NCBI RefSeq assembly: GCF_003574735.1
Contig: NZ_QORW01000013.1
Coordinates: forward strand, 1 to 64,000
Length of the DNA stretch: 64,000 nt
DNA from: Dongia deserti
GTDB taxonomy: Bacteria > Pseudomonadota > Alphaproteobacteria > Dongiales > Dongiaceae
Reading direction: 5' to 3'
Part shown: positions 49,322-61,722 of the stretch, one piece after another
How positions within the stretch are numbered: position 1 is the first letter of the stretch
Layout: each line of letters opens with the position of its first letter
Notes under the pieces: generated by a model
The model's input: the letters and a program-made list of their open reading frames with translations, nothing else
Told to the model about the DNA's origin: nothing
The model's database searches: none
Translations under genes and position numbers: made by a program

Positions 49322-51594
49322 TCATGCCTGTACCGATTTCAATGCCGGGTCGGCAAGGACGATCTCCGCCGGGAAAATCAGGCGTACCGACGCGCCGCCC
49401 ATTTCCCCATCCAGCAATTGTAGCTTTCCGCCGTGATCTTCCATGATCTTCTTGACGATCGCCAGTCCCAGTCCAGTGCCCTTGACGCGCGTTGTCACAT
49501 AGGGATCGGTCAGTCTTTCACGCCCTTGCGGCGGCAATCCCCGGCCATTGTCATCGACTCCGAGGACCACCTCGTCGCCGTCGCGCCGAATCCATAGATG
49601 GATGCGACCCGGCGTCAAGCGATTCTGTCCCTCGCCATCTGCCCCGGCCCGTTCCATTTCCAGGCGCGCCTCAATGGCATCCGCGGCATTCTGCAGCAGA
49701 TTCGTCAGGGCACGCGCCACCTGCGATGAATCGCAATTGGCCCAAATCGGCTCCACCGGCAGGTCCAGATCATAGACGATGGCGGAGTTGGCGCTCTGCT
49801 GCAAGAAGGCTGCCTGGCGTGCCAGCTCCACGAGATCCTCCGCCCGGAGGACCGGCGCCGGCATCCGAGCGAAGGACGAGAATTCGTCCACCAATCGCCC
49901 GATGTCGCCTACCTGGCGCACGATCGTATCGGTACAGACTGCGAAAGTCTCGGGGTCGTTGATGATCTCCTTCAGGTACTTCCGCTTCAACCGCTCGGCG
50001 GACAGCTGGATGGGCGTCAGGGGATTCTTGATCTCGTGCGCGATGCGTCGGGCGATGTCGGACCAGGCCGCCTTGCGCTGTGCAGCGAGCAGCTCGGTCA
50101 CGTCGTCGAAGGTGACCACGATCCTGGTGTTGTCTCCATCGGCCCGTTCCGACACGACACGCACATGCAGCGTTCTCGTCACGGGGCCGTGGGACAGGTT
50201 GATCTGGCCATCGGCGCTGCCGCTTTGACGGCTCTGCGCCAGCGCGACCAGCTCGCCCATCTCCGGCAGCAGATCGCCAAGACGCTTGCCGACATGCTGC
50301 ATCATGTTGCGCCCCAGCAGCTCGGAGGCCGAACGGTTGGGCAGTTCGATCTCTCCCTTGTCATTGAGGCCGATCACGCCTGCCGATACGCCGGCCAGCA
50401 CCAGCTCGGTGAAGCGCCGCCGGTCGTCGAGCTGCTGGTTGGTCGCGACCAGTTCGACCTGCTGGGTCTGAAGCCGCAGCGCCATGGTGTTGAAGGTGCG
50501 GCTGAGTTCCCCCAGCTCGTCGTCGCGTTTGCCGGTCTTGACGCGCGTGGAAAGATCGCCGCCGCCCAGTCGTTGGGCCGCTTCTACCAGGCGCAGAATC
50601 GGCTTCACGAGGTTGGTCGCCGAAATGATCGCCACCCAGATCGCCGCCATGAGGAGCAGCAGCGCAAGGACGGCAAAGATCAGGCCGACCGTGATCTGCC
50701 ATTGCGACCGGTCGCCTTCCAGCTGGCGGTAAAGATTGACCGCGTTCTCGTTCCCGCGGATGGCGGTCAGCACCTGATCCTCAATCACACGGCCGGCATA
50801 GAGATAGACGCCTTCATGCGCGTCAATCGCGACCAGCGCCCGGATCCTGTCGCCGGTATCGGAGGCCAGAACGACCGTCTCGCCGGCGTCCGCTCGAACG
50901 AGCGCGTTCTCCGGCAGGTCGAGGTCGAACTCCATCATGAGCGCGAAGCCGCCGCTGGCCAGGATCTGCCGACGACGATCGATCACCACTGCTTCCGAAA
51001 GATCGCGCAAATCGACCTGGCGATCGAGGAACGCAGCCAGGCGCGATAGGTCGACATAGCCGCCCCGGATCTGATCGCGGATCTCGTTCGCAATGGAGAG
51101 CGTATCGTTGGCCACCCGCTGCTGATGATCCTGCAGATAGGATTGCGAGACGTTGAAGGAGCTTTCGATCGCGGACTTGATCTTGTCGCCGAACCAGATG
51201 TCGAGACCGTAGTTCAGGAACGTCGTGGAGAAGACGGAGACCGTGATCGCCGGGATGAGCGCGATCAGGCCGAACAGCAGCACCAGCCTGGAATGCAGCT
51301 TGGCTCCCACCATGCCGCGGCGACGCTCGATCCACAGCACGACAAACCGCCGCGCGATCATGGTGCCGAGCGACAGCACGACAATAAAGTCGATGAGCAG
51401 CAGCCAGGTGATCGCGCGCGCAGGATTCTGGGTCTGCCACGTATCGGTCAAGACCAGATAGGTCATCAAACCCGACGCGGCGCCCACGATCAGGAAAGCG
51501 ATGGCGATGCGGCGCTCCATGTTGATCCGGCGCGACCAATTGAAGATGCGACGGCCCAAGCCGGGCTTCTTGCCGTTATTGAGGGCGACTTCGA

Positions 51595-51598
<4 letters not shown>
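49322..51598 (-). CDS. ntrY: Sensor histidine kinase NtrY
   Basis: A 758-residue membrane kinase. Several N-terminal membrane segments flank a periplasmic sensor of roughly 200 residues. A HAMP domain, a PAS domain ([18 protein letters not shown]), a HisKA box [20 protein letters not shown] with phosphoacceptor His521, and HATPase_c with [18 protein letters not shown] follow. In relatives it senses nitrogen or oxygen/redox state and phosphorylates NtrX. Start overlaps the ntrC stop by 4 bp. Confidence 0.95.
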
Positions 51599-53039
<1,441 letters not shown>

Positions 53040-53043
<4 letters not shown>

Positions 53044-54188
53044 GACCCGCCTTCTTCTGACTGGCTATCGGAGATTGGCAGCAGCACGGTGAAGCGTGTC
53101 GCGCCCGGCTTGCTCGAGAACTCGATCACGCCATCCTGGGCGCGCACCAGCTTCGCCACGAGCGCAAGGCCGAGGCCGCGGCCGCCCGGCTTGCTGGTGA
53201 CGAAGGGATCGAACAAGTTGCCCAGCAGCGCCTCGGGGACACCTGGCCCATTGTCGGCGATCGTAACCGCAATGCGGCGCGGCTGGCGGTGCGCCTTGTT
53301 GCGCTCACCGATGCGGAACCCCGCTTGATAAGCAGTCGTCACCACGATCTCGCCCTTGTTGCCGTCAGAGGCCTCGGCCGCATTCTTCACCAGATTGAGG
53401 AAGATCTGGATCAACAGATCGCGGTTGCCACGCAACGGCGGCAGCGACGGATCATAGTGCTCGCGCAAGGTCACGTGACGCGCGAATGAGACCCGTGCCA
53501 CCTTGCACACATGGTCCAGCGCCTCATGCACGTTGACCTTCGAAAGAACCGGCGCGCGATCATCGGCAAAGATCTCGACTCCATTCACCAGGCCGACAAT
53601 GCGATCCGACTCTTCGCGGATCAGCGCGGCGAGTGCCGCTTCTCCAGGCCCCACCTTGGATTCGAGCAGCTGCGCCGCACCGCGAATGCCGGCGAGCGGA
53701 TTCTTGATCTCGTGCGCCAGCATGCCGGCCATGGAACGCACCGACTGCGCGGCCTCCGCCGCTGCGCCCTGCCGCGCCATGCGATGCTCCAGGCTGCGAT
53801 CGCGCATTGACAGCACGACGGAGCTGCTGGGATCGCCCAGCGGCGCCACCTCCACGGATATATGTTCCAGTCGCAGCCGCGGGCCGTCGATCAGCATCTC
53901 CGAGTCACTCACTGCGGAGCGGCTGAGCCGGCACTGTTCGATCAGGCTGAACAGCGGAGAATCCTCCGGGATCACCTCCGACAATCGACGGCCCAGCAGG
54001 GTCCTGCGGCCAACATGCAGCAGGTCTTCCGCGGCGGCGTTGAGCAGACAGCAGACGCCCTCTCGATCGACTACGACAATGGCCGAAGGCAAGGCCTCGA
54101 TCAGCATGTTGGGAAGGACCAACGCCTCCCACACCTCGGACTCCGCCGTTTCGTCGGTCGGTCGGAGGGGGATCGCGGCGCCGGTCAT
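53040..54188 (-). CDS. ntrB: Nitrogen regulation sensor kinase NtrB (NRII)
   Basis: A 382-residue cytosolic kinase/phosphatase. N-terminal PAS domain ([20 protein letters not shown]), HisKA box [18 protein letters not shown] with His159, and HATPase_c with [10 protein letters not shown] and [13 protein letters not shown]. In relatives its activity is set by PII (GlnB) binding and it controls NtrC. dusB lies 7 bp upstream. Confidence 0.96.
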
Positions 54189-54195
54189 CGTTGCC

Positions 54196-55200
54196 TCACG
54201 CTGCCAGCTGGTCGATCTGCGGCTGGTAGAATTCGCGCACCAGGGCCATGACCGCGTTCGGCTCGTCGATCTGGTTCACACGCGTTCGGAATTCAGCCGA
54301 ACCTGGGAGACCCTTCGAGTACCAGCCGAGATGCTTGCGCGCGATCCGGAGGCCCGCCTCGACGCCGTAGTGGCTCAGCATGGCCTGATAGTGCTCCAGG
54401 ACCGTGTGGAGCTGATCCTTCAGCGACGGATTGGGCAGCCGCTCGCCGGTGCGCAGGAACGCCATGACCTGCTTCAGGAACCATGGCTTGCCATAGGCGC
54501 CGCGTCCGACCATCACGCCGTCGGCACCCGATTGATCGAGGGCAGTGCGCGCGTCGTCGAGGCTGTTGATGTCGCCATTGACGACGACTGGCAGCTTCAC
54601 GGTTTCCTTAACCTGGCGGATGAACTGCCAGTCGGCGCTGCCGTTATAGAACTGGCAGCGGGTCCGGCCATGCACGGTGATCATCTTGATCCCGCTCTCC
54701 TCCGCGATCTTGGCCAGGCGCGGTGCGTTCTGGTTGGCATCGTCCCAGCCCTTGCGCATCTTGAGCGTGACCGGGAGCCTCACGGCCTTCACCGTCGCTT
54801 CCAGGATCTTGGCGGCCTTCACCTCGTCGCGCATGAGCGCGGAGCCGGCGTCGCCATTGACGACCTTCTTCACGGGGCAGCCGAAATTGATGTCGATGAT
54901 CGCGGCGCCGCGATCCTCATTGAGCTTGGCCGCTTCCGCCATGACATGCGGCTCGCAGCCGGCAAGCTGGACTGCCATCGGCGCTTCCTCGGGCACGTTC
55001 TCGGCCATGCGCAGCGACTGGCGGTTCTGGCGGATCATCGCCTCGCTCGCGATCATCTCCGAGACTACGAGCCCTGCCCCGCTGCGCTTCACCAAGCGGC
55101 GGAACGGCAGATCGGTGACGCCTGACATCGGTGCCAGGATCACCGGATCCTCGAGTTTCACGGGACCGATCACAATGCTCACTTTTTGGTCACTCTTCAC
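54196..55200 (-). CDS. dusB: tRNA-dihydrouridine synthase B (NifR3)
   Basis: A 334-residue FMN enzyme reducing uridine in the tRNA D loop. TIM-barrel motifs: [33 protein letters not shown] with the active-site cysteine, KMRKGWDD, and the FMN-phosphate region [14 protein letters not shown] to [14 protein letters not shown]. The dusB-ntrBC order is long known in Alphaproteobacteria (nifR3-ntrB-ntrC). Confidence 0.97.
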   Translation of the reverse strand: MKSDQKVSIVIGPVKLEDPVILAPMSGVTDLPFRRLVKRSGAGLVVSEMIASEAMIRQNRQSLRMAENVPEEAPMAVQLAGCEPHVMAEAAKLNEDRGAAIIDINFGCPVKKVVNGDAGSALMRDEVKAAKILEATVKAVRLPVTLKMRKGWDDANQNAPRLAKIAEESGIKMITVHGRTRCQFYNGSADWQFIRQVKETVKLPVVVNGDINSLDDARTALDQSGADGVMVGRGAYGKPWFLKQVMAFLRTGERLPNPSLKDQLHTVLEHYQAMLSHYGVEAGLRIARKHLGWYSKGLPGSAEFRTRVNQIDEPNAVMALVREFYQPQIDQLAA

Positions 55201-55279
55201 TCTTGCCCAAAAACTGAGCAGAGTTATAGGCCGACAGACAGATGCTGCAAAGCAAAAAATCGGCGCCTTCGACCAACGG

Positions 55280-56095
55280 CTAGCCCTGTCCGATCAGGAT
55301 TTCCCGGACGAATTTGACTCCCGGATAGGCCAGGGTCAGCAACAGGTATCCGGTCAAGAGCCACCGCGCCGCCTTGCGCCCGCGCAGACCCGTCCGATGA
55401 TGCAGGATGAGAAGGATCAGAACGACCGCAAAACCCAGGAAAGATAACAGAATCTTGTGGGTCAGGATGAGCGCCTGGCCGGCCACGAAAAACTCGTTGG
55501 CGGCCCCGGTCGCCAGAGCCAGAAGCAGCAGGATGGCCGCGAGCTTGAGCAGCGCATTCTGGAGCGCCTCGGTCTCCGCCAGAGGGGGCAGCACGCGGGT
55601 CGACCAGCTATCCGTCCGCGCCTTGAAAGCCCGCTCCTCCAGCAACACGCCACAGGCAGCCAGGGCCGACAGGGTGAGGGCCGCATAGGCTGCGATCGCC
55701 AGCAGCACGTGCCCTGCAAACCAGGCCCCCGGCGCCACGGCAACAGTCTCCTCGATCTGGAAGGCGGAAGCGACCCAGCCGAGCACGACCAGCAGGATCG
55801 CATAGGGCCCGACCAGTGCCGCAAGTCGCAAGGCGGGCGCGTTCAGCACCGCGGCGGCCGTGAACACGACGAGGGTCGCTGCTGTCGTCACATGCAGGCT
55901 GGCTGCAAGACCGGCCCGCCAGCCCGATTGGAGCTCGAATACTGCGGGCAGCGAGCCGCCGATCAAGGCGGCCGCGAGCAGCAACCAGCCGAGCGCGTTG
56001 CGCTCCAGGCTGCCACGGCCGGCGAGGATGGAAATCGGAAGGAGGGCGAAAATGGCCGCGATGGCGGCAATCGGAAAGGTCGACATGGCGCGCAT
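55280..56095 (-). CDS. CcsA/YpjD-type cytochrome c assembly membrane protein
   Basis: A 271-residue polytopic protein with about eight hydrophobic segments. The CcsA family pattern is visible: conserved His before [15 protein letters not shown] ([16 protein letters not shown]) and a second His in [14 protein letters not shown]. These resemble the haem-binding histidines of CcsA/CcmC-type haem handlers. The WWD signature itself is not obvious. The ATG used is one of two close starts. It is divergent from ispDF, only 50 bp away, so the promoters probably share this gap. Confidence 0.85.
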   Translation of the reverse strand: MRAMSTFPIAAIAAIFALLPISILAGRGSLERNALGWLLLAAALIGGSLPAVFELQSGWRAGLAASLHVTTAATLVVFTAAAVLNAPALRLAALVGPYAILLVVLGWVASAFQIEETVAVAPGAWFAGHVLLAIAAYAALTLSALAACGVLLEERAFKARTDSWSTRVLPPLAETEALQNALLKLAAILLLLALATGAANEFFVAGQALILTHKILLSFLGFAVVLILLILHHRTGLRGRKAARWLLTGYLLLTLAYPGVKFVREILIGQG

Positions 56096-56145
56096 TATCG
56101 TTAAACTGCCGGGCCTTGGCAAACACGCCTCACCTCTTTCTGGAA

Positions 56146-57315
56146 ATGCCCTCACCTCGCACGTTCGTTCTTGTCGTCGCCGCCGGCAGCGGCCAGCGCT
56201 TTGGCGGCGAGCTCCCGAAGCAGTACCAATTGCTGGCCGGCAAACCGATGCTGCGGCACAGCCTGGAAACCTTCGCCGCTCATCGCGGCATCGCCGGGAC
56301 CTTGGTCGCGATCCATCCGGCGCAGCGCGATCTCTACGATGCAGCGGCCTCCGGCATCGCGAAGCTGCTTGCGCCGGTCCAAGGCGGCGCGACGCGGCAG
56401 GGCTCGGTGCTGAACGGCCTGGAGCGGCTCGCGGCGGACCGGCCGGATTACGTGCTGATCCACGATGCCGCGCGACCCTTGATCGATGCCGGGACGATCA
56501 CCCGCACAATCGACGCGCTGGCCCATCATCCGGCAATCCTGGTTGCAGTGCCGGTGGTGGACACCATCAAGCGCGGCGCCGGCGACCGCGTGGGCGATAC
56601 CGTCGATCGGCGCGACCTCTGGCGCGCGCAGACACCGCAGGGCTTCCATTTCCAGGCTATCCTGGAGGCGCATCGCAAAGTGGCAGGCGGCGAGCTGACG
56701 GATGACGCGGCGGTGGCGGAAGCGGCGGGCATTCCCGTCACGTTCGTGATGGGGTCGGAGCGCAACTTCAAAGTGACGACGCAAGATGACATGGAACGGG
56801 CGGAACACATGATCGGCAGCCAGATGGAATTCCGCACCGGCAACGGGTTCGACGTCCACAAGATTACTGCCGGCGACGGAGTCACGATGTGTGGCGTGCG
56901 CATTCCTTGCGACATGGCGCTCGAGGGGCATTCCGACGCCGATGTCGGTTTGCACGCCATCACCGATGCCATCCTCGGCGCCATCGGCGCCAAGGACATC
57001 GGCGCACACTTTCCGCCGAGCGATCCGAAATGGCGCGGCGCCGAATCCTGGAAGTTCCTGGACCACGCGGCCAAGCTGGTGGCGGAGCGCGGCGGGCGCG
57101 TCGCCCATTGCGACGTCACCATCATCTGCGAGCGGCCGAAGGTCGGCCCGCACCGCGTCGCTATGGTGCAGCGCGTCGCCGAAATCTTGAAAATCTCCTC
57201 CGACCGAGTCAGCGTGAAGGCGACGACCACGGAGAAGCTCGGCTTCACCGGCCGCGGCGAAGGCATCGCCGCACAGGCGACGGCGACGGTGGCGTTGCCG
57301 GTGAGCGAGACATAG
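56146..57315 (+). CDS. ispDF: Bifunctional 2-C-methyl-D-erythritol 4-phosphate cytidylyltransferase / 2,4-cyclodiphosphate synthase
   Basis: A 389-residue fused enzyme for steps 3 and 5 of the MEP isoprenoid pathway. The IspD half (1-225) has VVAAGSGQRFGGELPKQYQL, HDAARPL and DTVDRRDLWRAQTPQGF. The IspF half (228-389) has GNGFDVHKI, GHSDADVGLHAITDAIL, KDIGAHFPPSDPKW and the end motif KATTTEKLGFTGRGEGIAAQ. This fusion is typical of Alphaproteobacteria. The ATG with GGAA upstream was chosen. A TTG 30 bp earlier is possible. Confidence 0.97.
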   Translation: MPSPRTFVLVVAAGSGQRFGGELPKQYQLLAGKPMLRHSLETFAAHRGIAGTLVAIHPAQRDLYDAAASGIAKLLAPVQGGATRQGSVLNGLERLAADRPDYVLIHDAARPLIDAGTITRTIDALAHHPAILVAVPVVDTIKRGAGDRVGDTVDRRDLWRAQTPQGFHFQAILEAHRKVAGGELTDDAAVAEAAGIPVTFVMGSERNFKVTTQDDMERAEHMIGSQMEFRTGNGFDVHKITAGDGVTMCGVRIPCDMALEGHSDADVGLHAITDAILGAIGAKDIGAHFPPSDPKWRGAESWKFLDHAAKLVAERGGRVAHCDVTIICERPKVGPHRVAMVQRVAEILKISSDRVSVKATTTEKLGFTGRGEGIAAQATATVALPVSET

Positions 57316-57331
57316 TTTCCAGAAGGAACCG

Positions 57332-57350
57332 CTTCCCCCTTGCGGGGAAG
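57332..57350. repeat. CTTCCCC hairpin between ispDF and pncC
   Basis: A 7-bp inverted repeat CTTCCCC/GGGGAAG with a 5-base loop. It has no T run and is similar in type to the hairpin between metG and tatD. Probably an interspersed intergenic palindrome. Confidence 0.65.
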
Positions 57351-57396
57351 GATGTGAACGGGAAGTGGGGTCCTTGGCTAGGCGGAAGAAGCACGG

Positions 57397-57864
57397 ATGG
57401 ACGCCGCTCAACTCCTCGATCTCTACCGCACCAAACGCCTGCGCATCGTGACGGCGGAATCCTGCACCGGCGGAATGATCGCGGCGGCGATCACCGACAT
57501 CGCCGGATCGTCCGACGTGTTCGACCGCGGTTTTGTCACTTATTCCAACGAGGCCAAGACGGAGCTGATCGGCGTGCCCGCTGATCTCATCGCGCATCAC
57601 GGCGCGGTCAGCGTGCACGTAGCGCGCGAGATGGCAGCCGGTGCGCTCAAGCGTTCGAACGCGGATGTCGCCGTTGCCGTGACCGGGGTCGCGGGACCGG
57701 GCGGAGGCTCGGATGCCAAGCCTGTCGGCCTGGTCTATCTCGCGGTCGCGCGGCGCGGCTCCGATCCGGCGATCGAGCGCCACCAGTTCCATGGCGACCG
57801 TGCCGCCATCCGCCAGGCGACGGTAGAGCGCGCGCTGGAGATGCTGGCCGAGGCCGTGGCGTGA
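57397..57864 (+). CDS. pncC: Nicotinamide-nucleotide amidohydrolase PncC (CinA C-terminal domain family)
   Basis: A 155-residue stand-alone CinA C-terminal domain, which deamidates NMN in pyridine nucleotide recycling. The signatures TAESCTGGMIAAAITDIAGS, FVTYSNEAK and VTGVAGPGGGSDAKPVGLVY are intact. It lies after ispDF and overlaps the DUF429 gene by 4 bp. Confidence 0.95.
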   Translation: MDAAQLLDLYRTKRLRIVTAESCTGGMIAAAITDIAGSSDVFDRGFVTYSNEAKTELIGVPADLIAHHGAVSVHVAREMAAGALKRSNADVAVAVTGVAGPGGGSDAKPVGLVYLAVARRGSDPAIERHQFHGDRAAIRQATVERALEMLAEAVA

Positions 57865-58667
57865 CGCGCATCCTGGGGGTTGACTTCAGCGGCGCCAGCG
57901 ACGCCGGCCGCAAGATCTGGATCGCGGAGGGGCGCCTCTCGGAGTCCGGTGCGCTCGAATTGATCTACTGCGTCCCAGCGATGAGCTTGCCAGGTGGCGG
58001 CGTTCGGCCGGAGGTGGCAGTTCCCGCCCTTGCCCGCCATGTCGCTGCGCTGGACAACGCGCGGGTCGGTTGCGACTTCCCCTTCAGCCTGCCGCGCGAT
58101 CTCGTGACAGTGCGCACTTGGAAGAGCTTCGCCCTGCGCTATGCGGCGGAGTTCGCCGATGCCGAGAGCTTTCGTAGCATGATGCGCTCTCGCCACAACG
58201 GCGTGGAATACAAGCGCATGACCGATCGCATCGCCGGCACGCCGTTCAATTCGTACAATCTGCGGCTCTATCGCCAGACCTGGTGGGGCATCACCGGCCT
58301 GCTCGGCCCTCTGGTGCGCGCTGGTCGCGCGATCGTCCGGCCACAGCAGAAGCTCGACGCCGGCAAGCCGACCCTGATCGAAGTGTGCGCAGCCTGCACG
58401 TTGAAATCGATTGACATGTATGCCGCATACAAGGGCGAACGGCCCGCGCATCGCCGCGCGCGCAAACGCATCCTGGATCATTTCATTGATCGCGGCGCAC
58501 TGGTCGCTCCCGCGCGGCGCATGCGCCAGTTGCTGCTCGACAACGAGGGCGGCGATGCGCTCGACGCGGTGATCGGCGCTGTCGCGACGGCGCGCGCCAA
58601 TCTGATCCAAGAGGCAGATGCGTTTCAGCGTCTCGAAGGCAGGGTTTATTTCGAGATCGGCGTGTAA
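57861..58667 (+). CDS. DUF429 domain-containing protein (predicted RNase H-like fold)
   Basis: A 268-residue protein beginning ILGVDFSGASDAGRKIWIA, the acidic first strand of an RNase H-like fold in DUF429 proteins. A later VGCDFPFSLPRD and the final GGDALDAVIGAVATA carry further acidic residues in the right places. The family is predicted to be a nuclease, without proof. GTG start overlaps pncC. The 3' end overlaps the COQ10-type gene tail-to-tail by 22 bp. Confidence 0.85.
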   Translation: MTRILGVDFSGASDAGRKIWIAEGRLSESGALELIYCVPAMSLPGGGVRPEVAVPALARHVAALDNARVGCDFPFSLPRDLVTVRTWKSFALRYAAEFADAESFRSMMRSRHNGVEYKRMTDRIAGTPFNSYNLRLYRQTWWGITGLLGPLVRAGRAIVRPQQKLDAGKPTLIEVCAACTLKSIDMYAAYKGERPAHRRARKRILDHFIDRGALVAPARRMRQLLLDNEGGDALDAVIGAVATARANLIQEADAFQRLEGRVYFEIGV

Positions 58668-59104
58668 AGCTGATGGGCGCGCGCTTCGAAGGCGGCGACC
58701 ATGCGGCGCACCGCCTCGTGGAACAGCACGCCGATCAGCTTTTGCAGCATGACGGAGCTGAACTCGAACTCGAGATAGAAGTCGATCTGGCAAGCGCCCG
58801 CCGGCGTCGGGGTGAAGGTCCAGTGGTTCTTCAGGTGCTTGAATGGGCCTTGGACGTACTCGACGTCGATCTTGCGCTCTTGCCGGTCGATATCCACGCG
58901 GCTGGTGAAACGCTCCCGCACCACTTTGAAGCCGATCATGAGATCGGCGATCATGGTTTCGCCGGTCGCGGTCTCCTGCCGATCGCGGACGCGCGCGCCG
59001 GTGCACCAGGGCAGAAACTCAGGATATTTCGCGACGTCTGCCACCAGCTCGAAAATTTCGTCCGGCTTGAAGGGCAGGATTTTTTGTTCGGTGTGAACCT
59101 TCAT
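58646..59104 (-). CDS. COQ10/RatA-type START-domain protein
   Basis: A 152-residue polyketide-cyclase-like START protein. The N-terminus [20 protein letters not shown] with [11 protein letters not shown] is the signature of the family that includes mitochondrial COQ10 (ubiquinone chaperone) and E. coli RatA. The quinone role is more likely in an alphaproteobacterium, by inference. It overlaps lipA by 4 bp. Confidence 0.92.
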   Translation of the reverse strand: MKVHTEQKILPFKPDEIFELVADVAKYPEFLPWCTGARVRDRQETATGETMIADLMIGFKVVRERFTSRVDIDRQERKIDVEYVQGPFKHLKNHWTFTPTPAGACQIDFYLEFEFSSVMLQKLIGVLFHEAVRRMVAAFEARAHQLYTPISK

Positions 59105-60054
59105 TCCACAACAGCGCTCACCTTCGCCTGGGCCTCGCGCGCGGCCCGCAGCCGCTCGAAGTCGGCGCCCGCGTGGTGCGACGAGCGAGTCAAAGGCGAC
59201 GCGGCGACCAGCAGGAAGCCCTTGCCCATAGCTTGCCGCTTGAACATTTCAAACTCCGCCGGCGGGACGAAACGGGCGACGGCGTGGTGCTTCTTCGTCG
59301 GCTGCAGGTATTGGCCGATCGTCAGGAAATCAACGTCCGCGGCGCGCAGATCGTCCATCACCTGGAACACTTCATTGTGGTCCTCGCCGAGCCCAACCAT
59401 CATGCCCGACTTGGTGAACACCATGGGGTCGATCTCCTTCACCTGCTGGAGCAGGCGGAGCGAGGTGAAATAGCGCGCGCCCGGCCGCACGGAGCGATAG
59501 AGCCGCGGCACGGTCTCCAGGTTGTGGTTGAAGACGTCAGGGCGCGCCTCGACCACCTTTGCCACCGCGCCAGGCTTATTGATGAAGTCCGGCGTCAGCA
59601 CCTCGATGGTCGTGCCTGGCGAGACCACGCGGATGCGGCGGATCACTTGGGCGAAATGCCCTGCCCCGCCGTCGTCCAGATCGTCGCGATCGACCGACGT
59701 GACGACGACGTGCTTGAGGCCGAGCTTTGCGCATGCCTCGGCGACGTGGTCCGGCTCATGGGGATCGAGCTGGTCGGGCCGCCCGGTCGCGACGTTGCAG
59801 AAGGCGCAGCCTCGGGTGCAGACCGAGCCCAGGATCATGAAGGTCGCGTGCTTCTGCTGCCAGCATTCACCGATGTTTGGGCACGCTGCCTCTTCGCACA
59901 CGGTGTGCAGGTTGTATTTGCGGACCAGCGCCTTGGTCTCGGCATACTCGTTGCTGGTCGGCGCCTTGACGCGAATCCAGTCCGGCTTGCGCTGAACCGG
60001 GTTGTCCGGCCGGTGCGCCTTTTCCGGGTGGCGGAGTGCGAGCTTTTCGATCAT
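59101..60054 (-). CDS. lipA: Lipoyl synthase
   Basis: A 317-residue radical-SAM enzyme inserting two sulfurs into octanoyl groups on lipoyl domains. Auxiliary cluster cysteines Cys53, Cys58 and Cys64 ([12 protein letters not shown]) and radical-SAM cysteines Cys79, Cys83 and Cys86 (CTRGCAFC) are all present. The C-terminal RSSHHAG motif is also present, with the serine used by the auxiliary cluster. Clients pdhC and possibly others are encoded just upstream on the same strand. Confidence 0.98.
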   Translation of the reverse strand: MIEKLALRHPEKAHRPDNPVQRKPDWIRVKAPTSNEYAETKALVRKYNLHTVCEEAACPNIGECWQQKHATFMILGSVCTRGCAFCNVATGRPDQLDPHEPDHVAEACAKLGLKHVVVTSVDRDDLDDGGAGHFAQVIRRIRVVSPGTTIEVLTPDFINKPGAVAKVVEARPDVFNHNLETVPRLYRSVRPGARYFTSLRLLQQVKEIDPMVFTKSGMMVGLGEDHNEVFQVMDDLRAADVDFLTIGQYLQPTKKHHAVARFVPPAEFEMFKRQAMGKGFLLVAASPLTRSSHHAGADFERLRAAREAQAKVSAVVE

Positions 60055-60266
60055 CGAGCGGCAGTTCTCTCCTCAAGCGGCCAACGGGCGAACGCGAACA
60101 CCCAGAACATGATGACATTCAGGATCGGAATCAAAGAAATGAGGATCCACCAGCCTGAATATCCGGCCTTGCGCAGGACCATGACGCCGGGGATGGCAAA
60201 GATCAGGAATCCGACCAGCCCGATACCCCAATGGAACGTGCCATAAGCTTCATAACCCATCATCAC
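60051..60266 (-). CDS. Small two-helix membrane protein
   Basis: A 71-residue protein with two hydrophobic segments ([19 protein letters not shown] and [21 protein letters not shown]) separated by RKAGYSGW. It has three adjacent ATGs, with GGGAGG ahead of the first. It sits 14 bp after lpdA and overlaps lipA by 4 bp, so it is firmly embedded in the PDH-lipoate transcript. The [15 protein letters not shown] pattern recalls DUF805-like or other small membrane families, with function unknown. Confidence 0.8.
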   Translation of the reverse strand: MMMGYEAYGTFHWGIGLVGFLIFAIPGVMVLRKAGYSGWWILISLIPILNVIMFWVFAFARWPLEERTAAR

Positions 60267-60280
60267 GCAACCTCCCGACC

Positions 60281-61681
60281 TTAGATATGGATCTCTCGGC
60301 CGTAGGCTGCCAGCACCGCCTCGTGCATCATTTCTGACAGGGTCGGATGCGGGAAGATGGTGTGCATCAGCTCGGCCTCGGTCGTCTCCATGGTCTTGGC
60401 GATGGTATAGCCCTGGATCAACTCCGTCACCTCCGCCCCGATCATATGTGCCCCCAGCAATTCGCCGGTCTTGGCATCGAACACGGTCTTGACCAGGCCC
60501 TCCGGCTCGCCAAGCGCGATCGCCTTACCATTGCCGATGAAGGGGAATTTACCCACTTTCACCTGATAGCCCTTGTCCTTGGCGGCCTGCTCGGTCAGCC
60601 CGACGCTCGCCACCTGCGGCAGGCAATAGGTGCAGCCCGGGACATTGCGCACATCCAGCGGGTGCACGTCATTGAGGCCGGCGATTTTCTCGACGCAGAC
60701 CACGCCCTCGTGGCTCGCTTTGTGCGCCAGCCACGGCGGGCCGGCTAGATCACCAATAGCGTAAACGCCTGGCTCACCCGTTGCGCCATAGCCGTCAACA
60801 ACGACGTGGGTCTTGTCGACCTTCACCTTGGTGCCTTCGAGGCCGAGGTTCTCCACATTGCCCACGATGCCGATGGCCAGGATCACACGGTCGACCGTGA
60901 TGTCCTGTGACTTGCCGCCGGCTTCGACCGTCACCGTCACATTGTCTGCGCCGTTCTTGAGCGCCTTCACCGTGGCCGAGGTGAAGATCTTCATGCCCTG
61001 CTTCTCGAACGCCTTCTTGGCGAAGGCGGAGATCTCGGCATCCTCGACGGGCAGCACGCGGTCCAGCACCTCGACCACCGTCACCTCGGCACCGAGGGTG
61101 CGGTAGAAGCTGGCGAACTCGATGCCGATCGCGCCGCTGCCGACAACCAGCAGCGACTTCGGCATGGTCGGCGGCACCATCGCTTCCTTGTACGTCCAGA
61201 CCAGCTTGCCGTCGGGCTCCAGCCCCGGCAGCGCGCGCGCCCGGGCGCCGGTCGCCAGGATAATGTGCTTGGCGGCCAGATCGGCGAGGGGCTTGCCGTC
61301 CTTCTCCACCTTCAGCTTGCCGGAGCCGTTGAGCCGGCCGTGGCCGTCGAATACCTCGACCTTGTTCTTCTTGAGCAGGTGCTTCACGCCGTTCGACAGC
61401 TGGTTTGCGACCTTGCGCGAGCGCTCCACCACTTTCTTGATGTCGAAGCTCACGTTGCCGACGCTGAAGCCATAGTCGCCGGCATGGTTCAGCAGGTGGC
61501 CGATCTCCGACGAGCGCAGCAACGCCTTGGTCGGGATGCAGCCCCAATTAAGGCAGATGCCGCCCAGATGCTCGCGCTCTACGCAAGCGGTCTTCATGCC
61601 CAGCTGCGCGGCGCGGATCGCGGTTACGTACCCACCCGGACCGCCGCCCACTACGATGACGTCGAAGTTCGTATCTGCCAT
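60281..61681 (-). CDS. lpdA: Dihydrolipoyl dehydrogenase (E3)
   Basis: A 466-residue FAD disulfide oxidoreductase of the PDH complex. FAD site VIVVGGGPGGYVTAIRAAQL, redox disulfide GGICLNWGCIPTKAL, NAD site LLVVGSGAIGIEFASFYRTL, second FAD motif YAIGDLAGPPWLAHKASHEG and the C-terminal HIFPHPTLSE base motif. The start is the ATG at MADTNF. A longer frame upstream is not supported. It follows pdhC and a small exported-protein gene. Confidence 0.97.
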   Translation of the reverse strand: MADTNFDVIVVGGGPGGYVTAIRAAQLGMKTACVEREHLGGICLNWGCIPTKALLRSSEIGHLLNHAGDYGFSVGNVSFDIKKVVERSRKVANQLSNGVKHLLKKNKVEVFDGHGRLNGSGKLKVEKDGKPLADLAAKHIILATGARARALPGLEPDGKLVWTYKEAMVPPTMPKSLLVVGSGAIGIEFASFYRTLGAEVTVVEVLDRVLPVEDAEISAFAKKAFEKQGMKIFTSATVKALKNGADNVTVTVEAGGKSQDITVDRVILAIGIVGNVENLGLEGTKVKVDKTHVVVDGYGATGEPGVYAIGDLAGPPWLAHKASHEGVVCVEKIAGLNDVHPLDVRNVPGCTYCLPQVASVGLTEQAAKDKGYQVKVGKFPFIGNGKAIALGEPEGLVKTVFDAKTGELLGAHMIGAEVTELIQGYTIAKTMETTEAELMHTIFPHPTLSEMMHEAVLAAYGREIHI

Positions 61682-61722
61682 TGATGGATCCTCGGTTCTC
61701 TGGTTCAGCCGGGCTTGATCGC